DNA from: Micromonospora noduli
GTDB taxonomy: Bacteria; Actinomycetota; Actinomycetes; Mycobacteriales; Micromonosporaceae
DNA length: 64,000 bases
Assembly: GCF_003264365.1 (NCBI RefSeq)
Contig: NZ_PYAK01000010.1
Span: 1 to 64,000, forward strand
Direction of reading: 5' to 3'
The position numbers and the translations under genes were made by a program. The notes below the pieces were generated by a model. That model saw only the letters and a list, made by a program, of their open reading frames with translations, was not told the DNA's origin and did not search any database. Shown in pieces: positions 50,335 through 59,325 of this stretch (position 1 is the first letter of the stretch; each line of letters starts with the position of its first letter).

Positions 50335-53300
50335 TTATGCGGCGATCGTTCGGGCGGTGGCGTACACGTCGGCGGGTAGGGCGTGGTGGAGTTGCCACAG
50401 GACGCGCATGGGTCGGTCACCGGTGTGCGACTCGTACGTCATCGTGCCGGCGTAGAGGTACGGCGGCGCGCCCAGGTCGCGGTCGGCGATGCGGGTCTCC
50501 CGCACGAAGAGGTGCACCGTCGAGCCGCCCGACGTGTAGCGCTGCCCGGTCGCCGACGCCGCAGAGGTGGTGCTCTGCGACTCCCACTGGAACAGGGTGT
50601 CGGTGATGGCGCGGTCGGCGTACATGGTGGTGGGGGAGTAGTGGGCCTCTGACTTGACCAGGGTGACGAAGAAGAGGTCGGCCTGGGCGTCCGGCAGCCA
50701 TTTCACCCCCTCGCGCAGCGACCCCGGGTTGGTCATCCCGAAGGCGGCGCAAGCCTCGTTGCGGCTGTACCGGGCGTGCACCCGCAGCGGCACCACTCCC
50801 GGAGCCGCGGTCGGCGTGACCCGGTGGATGCGATCCCGCAGCACCTCGGCGACTTGCCGCAACTCGGCGCAGCGAGCCGGCTCTTTCCACAGTCGCGTCA
50901 GCCGTTCGTCCCGCGTCGCGAGGGGGGCGTTCGGTCCCCAGAGGCTGAAGTGCAGCATGTCCAGCAGTCGGCTGTTGCCCGCGTACACCTGCTGACCTGG
51001 CGCGGGCGGTCCGGCAGCGACCCTCGTGAGTAGCTCTAGCCGGTCGATGTCGTCGGTGTGCAGCATGCGACCGATGGCCCGGCCCAACTCCCGGTCGTCG
51101 GGTCCGGGCGCGGACGTCTCGATGCCGGCGAGCCGGCGCAGCCCGGCCCAGCCGCCGAAGCTGGCCGATCGGTACACGTCCTCGATCTCCAGGCCGGTTT
51201 CGCGGAGGAACGTTGCCAAGCTGACGTCGCCGAGTTGGCGCAGCTCAGAAACGAGGCCGGCCTTCGAGGTAGGCAGGGCCGATCGCAGGTTGGCGAGCAC
51301 GACTTCCTTCGCTACCCGGTCCAGCTCGACGTGACAGCCGCTGGGCAGGTTCGGGAAGTCGTCGCGGACCGCCTCGGTGATCGCCCGCCGGCTCACCCCG
51401 GTCAGGGCGCGCCACCGCAGGTCGAAGCGGAAGTTGGCGTGCTGCCCGCCGATGAAGTCGAGCACCGTGAGGCAGGGCTTGTCGTCGTCGAGGCGTAGGC
51501 CACGGCCGAGCTGTTGTAGGAAGATCGTGGCGCTCTCGGTGGGCCGCAGCATCAGGATCGTGTCGACCATTGGCAGGTCGACGCCCTCGTTGAAGAGGTC
51601 CACGGTGAAGAGCACCCGCAGCTTGCCGGCCTTGAAGTCCCGCAACAGCCCCGCCCGATCGGTGCCGGCCTTTGAGGTCACCGCCGCCGCCTCGACACCG
51701 TGCTTTCTGAACCAGGCGGCCATGAACTCGGCGTGCCCGATGCTCACGCAGAATCCGAGCGCGCGCATCCGCCCGACGTCCACCTTGTCGCGGACCGCCC
51801 GCAAGACCGTCCGCGCCCGAGCATCGTTGCCGGTGTAAATGGTGCTTAACTGCGTCGGGTCGTAACCCTGGCCGCGCTTCCAGGTGACGTGCGACAGGTC
51901 AACGTCGTCGTGCAGCCCGAAATACTGGAACGGCGCCAGCAACTGCCGCTCCAACGCGTCCCACAGGTGCAGCTCAACGGCCGCGCGCCCGTCGAACCAC
52001 CGGCGAACGTCGCCGCCGTCGGCCCGGTCGGGGGTCGCGGTGAGGCCCAGGAGTACGCGGGGACGCAGCCGCTCCAACAGCCGCGTGTACGTCGGCGCTT
52101 CCGCGTGGTGGAACTCGTCCACGATCACCATGTCGTACGCCTCGGGGTCGACCTCCCGGCGGTGCAGCGACTGGATGGAGGCGAAAACGTGCTTCCAGCC
52201 GTTCGGTTTCTCGCCCGCGACCAGCGTCTCGCCGAAGCTGCCGTCGCCCATCACCTGCCGGAACGTCGACAGGCTCTGCCGCAGGATCTGCTCCTGGTGA
52301 GCGACGAAGAGCAGCGAGTCTGCACGGCCCGCCTTGTGCAGTCGGCGGTAGTCGAGGGCGGCCACCACCGTCTTGCCGGTGCCTGTCGCCATCACGACCA
52401 GGTTGCGCCAGCGCCCGTGCACCAACCGCTCGGCGTCCAGGTCGGCCAGGATCTCCGCCTGATAGGGGTACGGGCGTACGTCCAGATTCGAGATCGCGGT
52501 CGGTGCTTCGTCGCGGCGTTCCCCGCTCAACGCGTGCCGTAGCCGTTCGGCGTCCCGGGCCGCGTCGTAGGTCTCGAACGCCGGATCGTTCCAGTAGTCC
52601 TCGAACGTCGCCGTGAACGTGTCGATGACGTGCGGCTGCTCCATGTTCGAGATGCGGACGTTCCACTCCACGCCATCCACCAGTGCGGTCTTCGACAGGT
52701 TCGACGAGCCGACGTACGCGGTGGTGGTGCCGTTGCGGCGGCGGAACAGCCACGCCTTGGCGTGCAGGCGGGTGGTCCTCGTTTCGTACGACACCTTGAT
52801 CTCGGCGCCCAGCTCGGCGAGCCGGTCTAGCGCTCGCTGATCGGTCGCGCCGAGGTAGGTGGTGGTGATGACGCGGACCTTGCCGCCTCGGGCGATCAGC
52901 TCGCGGATCGCTGGCTCGACGATGCGCAGGCCGTACCACTTGATGAACGCGCAGAGCAGGTCGACGCTCTCGGCCGACGCCATCTCGTGGTTGACCTCGT
53001 GGCCGATGCGGGGCTGGTGGCGGCCGTTGACCAGTAGCGCGCCTGTGGAGAGGGGAGTGGTGGGGCGCTGCGGGAAGGTGGCCTCCGCGGGTGGGATTGG
53101 TGGGGCGGCGATGGCGTGGAGCAGGTGTTTGGCGTCGGTCACCTGGTCCTGTTGGGTCGCTGCCTTGGGGCTCAGGGTGGCGATGGCTTCGGCGATCTGG
53201 TTCGCCATTGCGATCTGGTGGTGGAGCTTGTCGTCGCCGTTGGGGACGGACTGAAGGGCTCGGGCGGCCAGGGTGGCGATGTGGCGGGCGAGGGTTTGGT

Positions 53301-53418
53301 GGGCGTCGGCGGGGTCGAGTTTGTGGTGTTGGATCAGGGCGGGGTCAACGTGCTGGAGGCGGGTGGCCAGCTCACGGGTGATCAGGTGCTCGTAAACACC
53401 CCGCTCAAGATCCGTCAT
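50335..53418 (-). CDS. PLD nuclease - DEAD/DEAH helicase - DUF3427 protein, candidate defence enzyme
   Basis: A 1027-residue protein in four parts. Residues 1-130 are helical (LQHVDPALIQHHKLDPADAH). Residues 140-290 are a phospholipase-D-like domain with one HKD motif (RLHAKAWLFRR, His about 218, then AYVGSSNLS), as in dimeric PLD nucleases. Residues 320-700 are a superfamily 2 helicase: MATGTGKT near 343, VDEFHHAEAPT, LGLTATPDR and QQLGRGLR. The C-terminal 300 residues match DUF3427 (NEACAAFGM, LREGVKWLPDAQADLFFVTL). This architecture recurs in bacterial defence islands. ATG 53418 follows TAGATT (53425-53430) at leaderless distance. Confidence 0.85.
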   Translation of the reverse strand: MTDLERGVYEHLITRELATRLQHVDPALIQHHKLDPADAHQTLARHIATLAARALQSVPNGDDKLHHQIAMANQIAEAIATLSPKAATQQDQVTDAKHLLHAIAAPPIPPAEATFPQRPTTPLSTGALLVNGRHQPRIGHEVNHEMASAESVDLLCAFIKWYGLRIVEPAIRELIARGGKVRVITTTYLGATDQRALDRLAELGAEIKVSYETRTTRLHAKAWLFRRRNGTTTAYVGSSNLSKTALVDGVEWNVRISNMEQPHVIDTFTATFEDYWNDPAFETYDAARDAERLRHALSGERRDEAPTAISNLDVRPYPYQAEILADLDAERLVHGRWRNLVVMATGTGKTVVAALDYRRLHKAGRADSLLFVAHQEQILRQSLSTFRQVMGDGSFGETLVAGEKPNGWKHVFASIQSLHRREVDPEAYDMVIVDEFHHAEAPTYTRLLERLRPRVLLGLTATPDRADGGDVRRWFDGRAAVELHLWDALERQLLAPFQYFGLHDDVDLSHVTWKRGQGYDPTQLSTIYTGNDARARTVLRAVRDKVDVGRMRALGFCVSIGHAEFMAAWFRKHGVEAAAVTSKAGTDRAGLLRDFKAGKLRVLFTVDLFNEGVDLPMVDTILMLRPTESATIFLQQLGRGLRLDDDKPCLTVLDFIGGQHANFRFDLRWRALTGVSRRAITEAVRDDFPNLPSGCHVELDRVAKEVVLANLRSALPTSKAGLVSELRQLGDVSLATFLRETGLEIEDVYRSASFGGWAGLRRLAGIETSAPGPDDRELGRAIGRMLHTDDIDRLELLTRVAAGPPAPGQQVYAGNSRLLDMLHFSLWGPNAPLATRDERLTRLWKEPARCAELRQVAEVLRDRIHRVTPTAAPGVVPLRVHARYSRNEACAAFGMTNPGSLREGVKWLPDAQADLFFVTLVKSEAHYSPTTMYADRAITDTLFQWESQSTTSAASATGQRYTSGGSTVHLFVRETRIADRDLGAPPYLYAGTMTYESHTGDRPMRVLWQLHHALPADVYATARTIAA

Positions 53419-53665
53419 CCACGCAATCTAATCGGTCGTGGCGCTGAGGCGTTGCCCTGACTAGGCGAGGAATTCCGCGCGTCGGATCATCGGGAGATGA
53501 ATATATCGGTGTCCAAGCCTGATGGAACCGATGCCTTAACCAGCCGATGGTGCTCTGGCTCTCGACGTTCGCGCGGCCAGGATGCTAATCAGGGCGGATG
53601 GGTCTGTGCATCTATCGTCGATGCTCCTCGGCTCGCATCGAGCGTCAAACCCGGCGGCTCCGCGG

Positions 53666-54226
53666 CTAGCCAAAAGGACGAGGGCAAATCGGGGCGGTGC
53701 GGACCATGACATCGAAGGTTGGTGCGGTTTCCCAGTGGGGGCGCAGCTTGGTGACCTTGCTCCAGCCCCAGGAGCGGTACGCCATCTGGGCGGCAGCATT
53801 GTCCGGACGGACCAAGAGCGTGGATCGCGGTTCAGCCCGGCCTGCGACCAGCTCGTCGTGCAGCGCCGCCGCAATGCCCTTACGTCGCCAGGCGCGGTGT
53901 ACCAGCAGCTCGCTGATCGCGAAGGTGCGTTTCCCGTCCTCCTCGGTGAACCCGGGCGGGACAGGCTCATGGATGCCCTCCCACCACCGCGTTTGCGAAG
54001 GTAGCGGAAAGCCATAGATGTAGCCGACCAGGGCCCCATCGACCGATGCGGTAATCAATTCCCATCCAACTCGCTGCATATGTAGGCCAAGCTGACGCCG
54101 GTAGCGGTCCTCGCTGTAGAACTCGCCGCCACCCGCGTAGACCTCCAGGTAGAGGCCCACGAGCTGATCGAGGATTTCCATAGCCTCGTCGGCGCTGTGA
54201 TGACGAAGTTGCAGGCCCTCGATCAC
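53666..54226 (-). CDS. GNAT family N-acetyltransferase
   Basis: A 186-residue acetyltransferase. The acetyl-CoA site is FAISELLVHRAWRRKGIAAA (with the RRKGIA loop), followed by STLLVRPDNAAAQMAYRSWG and WSKVTKL. The N-terminal part (LYLEVYAGGGEFYSEDRYRR) is substrate-facing. GTG 54226 overlaps the regulator stop by four bases, so the pair is translationally coupled. The substrate is unknown. The 247 bases between this gene and the helicase gene (53419-53665) hold the helicase -10 and no gene I can support. Confidence 0.88.
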   Translation of the reverse strand: MIEGLQLRHHSADEAMEILDQLVGLYLEVYAGGGEFYSEDRYRRQLGLHMQRVGWELITASVDGALVGYIYGFPLPSQTRWWEGIHEPVPPGFTEEDGKRTFAISELLVHRAWRRKGIAAALHDELVAGRAEPRSTLLVRPDNAAAQMAYRSWGWSKVTKLRPHWETAPTFDVMVRTAPICPRPFG

Positions 54227-55740
54227 AGGCTCACCGCCTGGTCGTAGGCGTCGACGAACTGGCGGGTCGTCGTGGTCGCCTGCCGTGGCGTCGCCAGACT
54301 TCCGCGCACCTGCGCGAGATGCTGGCTCACTCGTTTCGAGCTGATCTGGCCCACGGCAGGCAGGACATCCAGAGCGATACGTGCCGCCTCGTTGACGTCG
54401 CCCTGTCGGTATGCCGCCTCTGAGAGCCGCACCGCGTAGTAGACCTGGTTCCGTCGATGGCCAGGTGATGGGTTGTCGGTGATCGCGCGTAACGACTGAA
54501 CAGCGCGCTCGGGTCTGTCGAGGGCCAGATAAGAGAGTCCTTCGATCCCGATCAACTCTTGGTGGTTCACGAAGTGGACGAAACCCTGGTCATCCTCGTG
54601 AGTGCCCCGGTCCAACTCCCGGCGCGCCTTGGTCATCTCGCGGCTGAAGCCACTGGCATCCCTGAGGACGGCGTAGGCGTGCGCCCTGCGCAGGTGCAGC
54701 AAGGTGGTGAGCCGAGGTGTTGCCCAACCAGCGGACACCCGTAGAGCGGCTTCGGCGCAGTGCAACGACTCGCCAGGTTGGCTCTCGCGGATCAGTAGGG
54801 ACAGATGCGTGAGGGCACGAACTTCCACTCGTGGGTCATCCGCGATTCGGGCACGAGTGATTGCCTCATTGAGGTACGGCCTCGCCGCAGACCGGCGTTC
54901 GGCGTCGATGGCCAGCCAGGCCGCCTCGATGGAGAGATCGGCCAGGGCGCTTTGGAGCGCGTCGCCGACCTCTCTGCTGTAGCTGGCCCGCGCCGCCCAA
55001 GCCGACAGCCTGGTGTGCACTTGGATGGCGACGTCGCAGAGCAGGTCTGCGCCTGCTACCGCGTCTGCCCGCCGGAGGTCATCGACCAGGGAGCTGGCGA
55101 GCTGCACCTGCTCCATGCCGATTGTCCTGGGCACCTCGGCGGGCCCCGCGAGTAGGTACGTGTGACCACTCGCAGCGAGTCCCGTGAGCGCAGCCAGTAC
55201 GTTGAATCGTCGACGGTCCGTAGCGCCACCCCCTTGGCTTGATGCCTCCTCCACGCTAACCGCCACGGCGGCCCGTCCGCCTTGCTCGGTTGGCAGATCC
55301 TCGCCATATGCGCGGTCGGTGCCGTCTGGGATGAGGCTCGTATCGGTCCAGCAAGGCTGACCAGGAAGGCGGAACCAAAGGTGTTCTGCGGGTACCCGCA
55401 GAAGCTGTGCCCAGTGCGCCAGCCGGTCCAGATGCACCAGCGGTGGTCCGTTTTCCACCCGACTGAGTTGCGCCTGCGTGATCCCCAGCCACCCCGCCAC
55501 CACTGACTGCGGCAAGGCGACCCGCCCGTGGTACGGATGGCACCGGTACGCCCGGATCACCCGCCCGAGATGCCGCTCCATCAGCGCGAGTCGTACCGGC
55601 TCGTGCTCCCAGAAGCCTGCCGGGACCTTCGGCGGCGAGCTCAGCCGGTCCCGCTCGGCGGCCTGGCACGGCGTACACCGTCCGCTGTCGTTGTCCCGGG
55701 CCAGCCGTCCGCCGCACCGAGGGCAGTTCGCATGGGTCAC
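54223..55740 (-). CDS. zinc-ribbon XRE regulator with TPR-like C-terminal domain
   Basis: A 505-residue regulator. An N-terminal zinc ribbon (CPRCGGRLARD and CTPCQAAE) precedes an XRE HTH (LPQSVVAGWLGITQAQLSRV, ENGPPLVHLDRLAHWAQLLR, about 75-130). A linker follows, then about 300 residues of helical TPR-like repeats (ALTHLSLLIRESQPGESLHC, LDRPERAVQSLRAITDNPSP). It resembles the actinobacterial XRE/TPR regulators involved in morphology or secondary metabolism. GTG 55740 is chosen for its GGAG site; ATG 55779 in frame is possible, with TACGCT at 55768-55773 between them arguing against it. Confidence 0.85.
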   Translation of the reverse strand: MTHANCPRCGGRLARDNDSGRCTPCQAAERDRLSSPPKVPAGFWEHEPVRLALMERHLGRVIRAYRCHPYHGRVALPQSVVAGWLGITQAQLSRVENGPPLVHLDRLAHWAQLLRVPAEHLWFRLPGQPCWTDTSLIPDGTDRAYGEDLPTEQGGRAAVAVSVEEASSQGGGATDRRRFNVLAALTGLAASGHTYLLAGPAEVPRTIGMEQVQLASSLVDDLRRADAVAGADLLCDVAIQVHTRLSAWAARASYSREVGDALQSALADLSIEAAWLAIDAERRSAARPYLNEAITRARIADDPRVEVRALTHLSLLIRESQPGESLHCAEAALRVSAGWATPRLTTLLHLRRAHAYAVLRDASGFSREMTKARRELDRGTHEDDQGFVHFVNHQELIGIEGLSYLALDRPERAVQSLRAITDNPSPGHRRNQVYYAVRLSEAAYRQGDVNEAARIALDVLPAVGQISSKRVSQHLAQVRGSLATPRQATTTTRQFVDAYDQAVSL

Positions 55741-55863
55741 CGGCGGCTCCGTCCATCTCGCCTCATCGAGCGTATCCATTGAACACGCTGCGTGGAGCGC
55801 TGGTATACGCGCGACGCATATCGTCAAAGGACCGCCGGACAGGGGAACGGACGGCAGCTCTCC

Positions 55864-56382
55864 TCAGCCCGGGCGTACCGCCCGCAGCGCCTCGACGACC
55901 ACGCTCCAGCGCCCCGGCCCGTTCACCGACTCCAGCGGCTTCCCGTCCGCCATGACCACGCCGGCAGCGCGCAGCACCGCCAGGTGACCTGCGTACGCGG
56001 GATGGGCGGCCAACTCCGCCTTGGTGTGCGGAAACGCGATGATTGGCAGCCTCGCCCCCAGCGACTCGTTGAGGACGCCGAGCGCCAGCGTGTCGTTGAT
56101 GCCCAGCGCCCACTTCGTCACCGTGTTGAAGGTGACCGGCGCGGCCACCACCACATCAGCCGGCGGGTGCGGCTCCGGGTCGCCGGGCATCCGCCACTCC
56201 ACGCGTACGAGATAGCCGGTCTTGTCTTGCAGCGCGGCCCGGTCGAGCCAGGTCGCGGCGGTCGGGCTGACGATCATGCACACCTGCCACCCGTCGGCGA
56301 TCAGGAGGTCGACCAGCTCGTCGATGTGTTCCGCCGGACCCGCGGCGCAGACGACCAGATACAGCACCGGGCGTTCCGTCAT
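55864..56382 (-). CDS. flavoprotein (HFCD superfamily)
   Basis: A 172-residue flavin-binding protein of the homo-oligomeric flavin Cys decarboxylase superfamily: VLYLVVCAAGPAEHIDELVD at the FMN-binding start, CMIVSPTAATWLDRAAL, and ADVVVAAPVTFNTVTKWALG with the family PxTxNT-type motif (PVTFNTVTKWA). The catalytic Cys region is not evident, so decarboxylase activity is doubtful. ATG 56382 follows CAGACT (56389-56394) by six bases. It lies upstream of the zinc-ribbon regulator gene on the same strand with about 120 bases between, and is often found beside such regulators. Confidence 0.83.
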   Translation of the reverse strand: MTERPVLYLVVCAAGPAEHIDELVDLLIADGWQVCMIVSPTAATWLDRAALQDKTGYLVRVEWRMPGDPEPHPPADVVVAAPVTFNTVTKWALGINDTLALGVLNESLGARLPIIAFPHTKAELAAHPAYAGHLAVLRAAGVVMADGKPLESVNGPGRWSVVVEALRAVRPG

Positions 56383-56601
56383 GCCCGCAGTCTGCCCGAT
56401 TCGACCATCGCGGCGTCGAGCGCATACCGATCACGCATGCCGCCCATGATCGCCGTGACATGCCGTTGTGCCTGGTCAGCCGCGACAGTCGACGCATGGC
56501 CCGGGGCGGGTGCCTTGTCCCGGAGTTGCGCCGGCCCTCAACGGCGCAGCTCCTCTCGCCCGCCCCGGTGCCAGCCCATGAATCAACAACTTGGAGCCTG
56601 C

Positions 56602-57705
56602 ATGCCCACCGTTAACGACGACCACCCGGCTCGCGTGGGCCTGGCCGCCGTCTGGGAGTCGGTCGACATGCGGGCCGCCGCCGACTTCTGGTGCACAGTC
56701 GAAGACCGAAGACCCGGGCTGCTCCCACACCGCGACGCGCCGCTGTTCTTCACAGCGCTGGGCCGCCTCCTGGTCGGCGGCAACGACCCGGCGAACCGGG
56801 CGGCGCTGCTCCGGGTGCTCGGCCACGCGTACCGTCACTTCGACCTGCTCCCGCACGCCACCACAATCGGCGACGCGCTGCTCGCCACCGTGGCCCGCCA
56901 TGCGCGCCCACTGTGGACGCCGCGGCTCACTGTCGCCGCCGAGCGCGCCCTGTACCGCGCCACGCACGCTATCCACCGCGCCGCCGCGCAGGCCAGTGAC
57001 GGCCGGGCCTGGTGGCACGTCGAGGTGATCGGCCACGATCGGCCGTCGCCCGACATCGCCATCCTGACGGTACGTCAGTGGCGACGACTGCCCTTCCAGC
57101 CAGGTCAGGCCGTGCCGGTCTGCACGCCGCGCCTGCCAGGGCACTGGCGCTGGCTCTCACCGGCCAACGCCCCACGTGCGGACGGCACCGTTGAGTTGCA
57201 CGTCCGCGCCGTACCCGCCGGCACCGTCTCCCACCGCCTGGTCGATGAGGTACGCCCCGGCGAGCTGCTCTGGCTCGGCCCACCCGGCGACACCGGGCTG
57301 AGCCTCGACCCGGCGAGCGCGAACGATCTGCTGCTCGTCGCCGGTGGCACCGGCCTGGCGCCGCTGCGCGCCCTGGTCGAGCAGGTCGCCGCCGTACCGA
57401 ACGGTCGGCGGGTGACGCTGATCGTCGGCGCGCGCACCTTCACCGACCTGTACGACTCGATCGCCCTCGACAAGCTGCAATGCGCCCACGACTGGCTGAC
57501 CATCGTGCCGGCCCTCTCCGACGACCCCTGCGCGGAGCCGGCCGAGCAGGGCGACGCCCTGACCATCGCCCTCGAACACCACCGGCCCGGCCAGGACATC
57601 TACCTCTGCGGCCCACCCGCGATGCTGGCCGACGCGCGGCCACGGCTGTGCGCACTCGGCATCCCCGCCGCACGCATCCACCTGCCCAAAGGCCTCACCT
57701 GCTGA
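56602..57705 (+). CDS. flavohemoglobin-like globin-FAD/NAD(P) oxidoreductase
   Basis: A 367-residue protein. Residues 1-130 match a globin domain (LGRLLVGGNDPANRAALLRV, HAYRHFDLLPHATTIGDALL), with the proximal His in AYRH. The usual B10 Tyr appears to be Trp (DFWCTVEDR). Residues 140-245 are the FAD domain (ILTVRQWRRLPFQPGQAVPV, HWRWLSPANAPRADG, where the RxYS FAD motif is RWLS). The NAD domain has LVAGGTGLAPLRALVEQV and LCGPPAML. These changes resemble type II flavohemoglobins, whose function differs from NO dioxygenase. ATG 56602 follows GGAG by six bases; ATG 56578 is an alternative. Confidence 0.8.
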   Translation: MPTVNDDHPARVGLAAVWESVDMRAAADFWCTVEDRRPGLLPHRDAPLFFTALGRLLVGGNDPANRAALLRVLGHAYRHFDLLPHATTIGDALLATVARHARPLWTPRLTVAAERALYRATHAIHRAAAQASDGRAWWHVEVIGHDRPSPDIAILTVRQWRRLPFQPGQAVPVCTPRLPGHWRWLSPANAPRADGTVELHVRAVPAGTVSHRLVDEVRPGELLWLGPPGDTGLSLDPASANDLLLVAGGTGLAPLRALVEQVAAVPNGRRVTLIVGARTFTDLYDSIALDKLQCAHDWLTIVPALSDDPCAEPAEQGDALTIALEHHRPGQDIYLCGPPAMLADARPRLCALGIPAARIHLPKGLTC

Positions 57706-57773
57706 TGGCTTGCTTACCGGACCCACACTGACCGGCCGGCCTACGCGCGCCGATCATGATCCCCGACGTTCGG

Positions 57774-59249
57774 TTACCAGTTGGAACTGAGCTGCTTGAC
57801 GGCCTGGCGGAAACGCCGCGGCGGCAGGACGGCCCGGAGCTTGTCGGCAGCGTCAGCGAAGTCCGAGATCGTGGTGACGCAGCCGTGGCCGAGGTGGGCG
57901 AGCCGGATGACGCCAAACCGCTCGACCACGAGTGCCTGGGACAGCGGGACGGTGTGCACGTTCCCGTCGCCATCCACCGTGGAGATCGTGTCGATGCCGA
58001 TGACCAGCTTGCCCTTGTTGTGGAACCGCTTGGAGAACGGCGGCCTGACGACCTCACCTGCGGGCACGAAGCGGGTGGTCGGGCAGGAATCCTCGGTGGC
58101 GCGAGGAAGGTCGGGTTTCGACCCGTACGGCACGACGATCATGGCGCTTGAGAGCCAGCCCGACACGATGTCCCGTGTCGCGTCCGGAGTAAGCCCAGTC
58201 AGCTCGCTGAGTGATTCCGAGCCGTAGAGCTCAGCCGTGCCGAACAACTCCTGGTGGGCCAAGGGTTGAAGATCGCTGATCGACTGCATCCATTCGTTGT
58301 CGCCCTCCATGGCCATGCGCTGCGTTGGCACCCGGTCGGCGATCTCCACTCGATCGATCCCATCGGCGGCAAGCCGTTGCAGCTCGGCCCAGAGCAGCTC
58401 CGCCGCGACGGTGGCGTCGAAATTCTTGCCCTTCCTGCCGAAGTCTGGTGTGACCCTCAACCCGAGCTCGTGCCGCGTACTGTCGACGACCTCGCACATG
58501 AATTCCGCACCGGTGGCCACCCCGGCCTCGTCTACTGCCTCAGCGACTCGCGACCGCAGTGCCCACATGAGAACGACAGCTTCCGCGCTGGGTTCGACAC
58601 CGACCGTCAGCGCGACGCCGCGGACCTCGTCGGCGTACCAGATCGGCCCCATTTGGTTGTTGACGATTGGCGTGCTGCGGGTGACTCGCGGGCCGGCGGG
58701 CAATGGGAGTCGCATCGCCTGAGGCGGTTCGCCCGTCACTGTGAGGACCGCGTTGCCGCTGGTGAAGAATCTTTCGACGTACCGTCGGATCTCGTCCGCC
58801 GTGAAGAGCTTGTAGTCCACTGCGGGCCAGCGCGACAGGCCGTATCCGCTCGGCCCGAAACGCCGCGACAGCAGCGCTCCCCACGGGTCGCGCAGACCTT
58901 CTTCGATGTTCGAGACGTACCGGCTGTCCGCATTGAGGTCCGCGACCGCGTCGGACAGATCCTCGGGCGGAAGATTGCTGATGGCCGAGCAGATGGTGGC
59001 GAGGTGCTCCGCTACCTGACCCGGTGGGCCGCCTGCGAGGAATGACGTGTCGTTCATCCAAATGTTGTCCTCGTGCTTCTCCGCGACGTGATCCTCCGTC
59101 CAGTCCACCAGGTGCTGCACGAGATGGGTCAGGCCGATGGAGTCGATCTCTTCGTCGCGGGCACCGCACCCAAACGTCAGCGACGCTGCCAAGGTGCCAG
59201 GCACATCGCGTTGGATGACAGCAACTCCGTCTATCTCCTCGCGCCGCAT
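57774..59249 (-). CDS. M16 (insulinase-like) family protein with altered zinc motif
   Basis: A 491-residue protein with the two-half M16 layout. The N-terminal half begins IQRDVPGTLAASLTFGCGAR and DSIGLTHLVQHLVDW, where the zinc motif HxxEH reads HLVQH (residues 42-46), so the catalytic Glu is Gln. The middle has RRFGPSGYGLSRWP and RYVERFFTSGNAVLTVTGEP, typical of the family. The second half is less conserved. Such inactive members usually serve as structural or chaperone-like partners, but no active M16 gene adjoins. ATG 59249 follows TACGAT (59256-59261) by six bases. Confidence 0.8.
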   Translation of the reverse strand: MRREEIDGVAVIQRDVPGTLAASLTFGCGARDEEIDSIGLTHLVQHLVDWTEDHVAEKHEDNIWMNDTSFLAGGPPGQVAEHLATICSAISNLPPEDLSDAVADLNADSRYVSNIEEGLRDPWGALLSRRFGPSGYGLSRWPAVDYKLFTADEIRRYVERFFTSGNAVLTVTGEPPQAMRLPLPAGPRVTRSTPIVNNQMGPIWYADEVRGVALTVGVEPSAEAVVLMWALRSRVAEAVDEAGVATGAEFMCEVVDSTRHELGLRVTPDFGRKGKNFDATVAAELLWAELQRLAADGIDRVEIADRVPTQRMAMEGDNEWMQSISDLQPLAHQELFGTAELYGSESLSELTGLTPDATRDIVSGWLSSAMIVVPYGSKPDLPRATEDSCPTTRFVPAGEVVRPPFSKRFHNKGKLVIGIDTISTVDGDGNVHTVPLSQALVVERFGVIRLAHLGHGCVTTISDFADAADKLRAVLPPRRFRQAVKQLSSNW

Positions 59250-59325
59250 GAGCGGATCGTAAGGTGACCGGTCAAGCCACGGGCTGAGGCGTTCAACAGT
59301 CAGAGGACGCGGTGCCGTTGGCGCG

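Noticed and set aside
53497..53709. Possible small plus-strand gene between the helicase and GNAT genes
   Set aside because: GGGAG touches the ATG, the composition is not protein-like, and it runs into the GNAT gene antisense.
43046..57705. Antibiotic biosynthetic cluster
   Set aside because: Regulators, a monooxygenase-fold protein, an acetyltransferase and hydrolases are present, but no PKS, NRPS, terpene or RiPP core gene is found.
57774..59249. RiPP-type peptidase for a nearby precursor
   Set aside because: The zinc motif is broken and no precursor-like small gene was seen in the flanking gaps.
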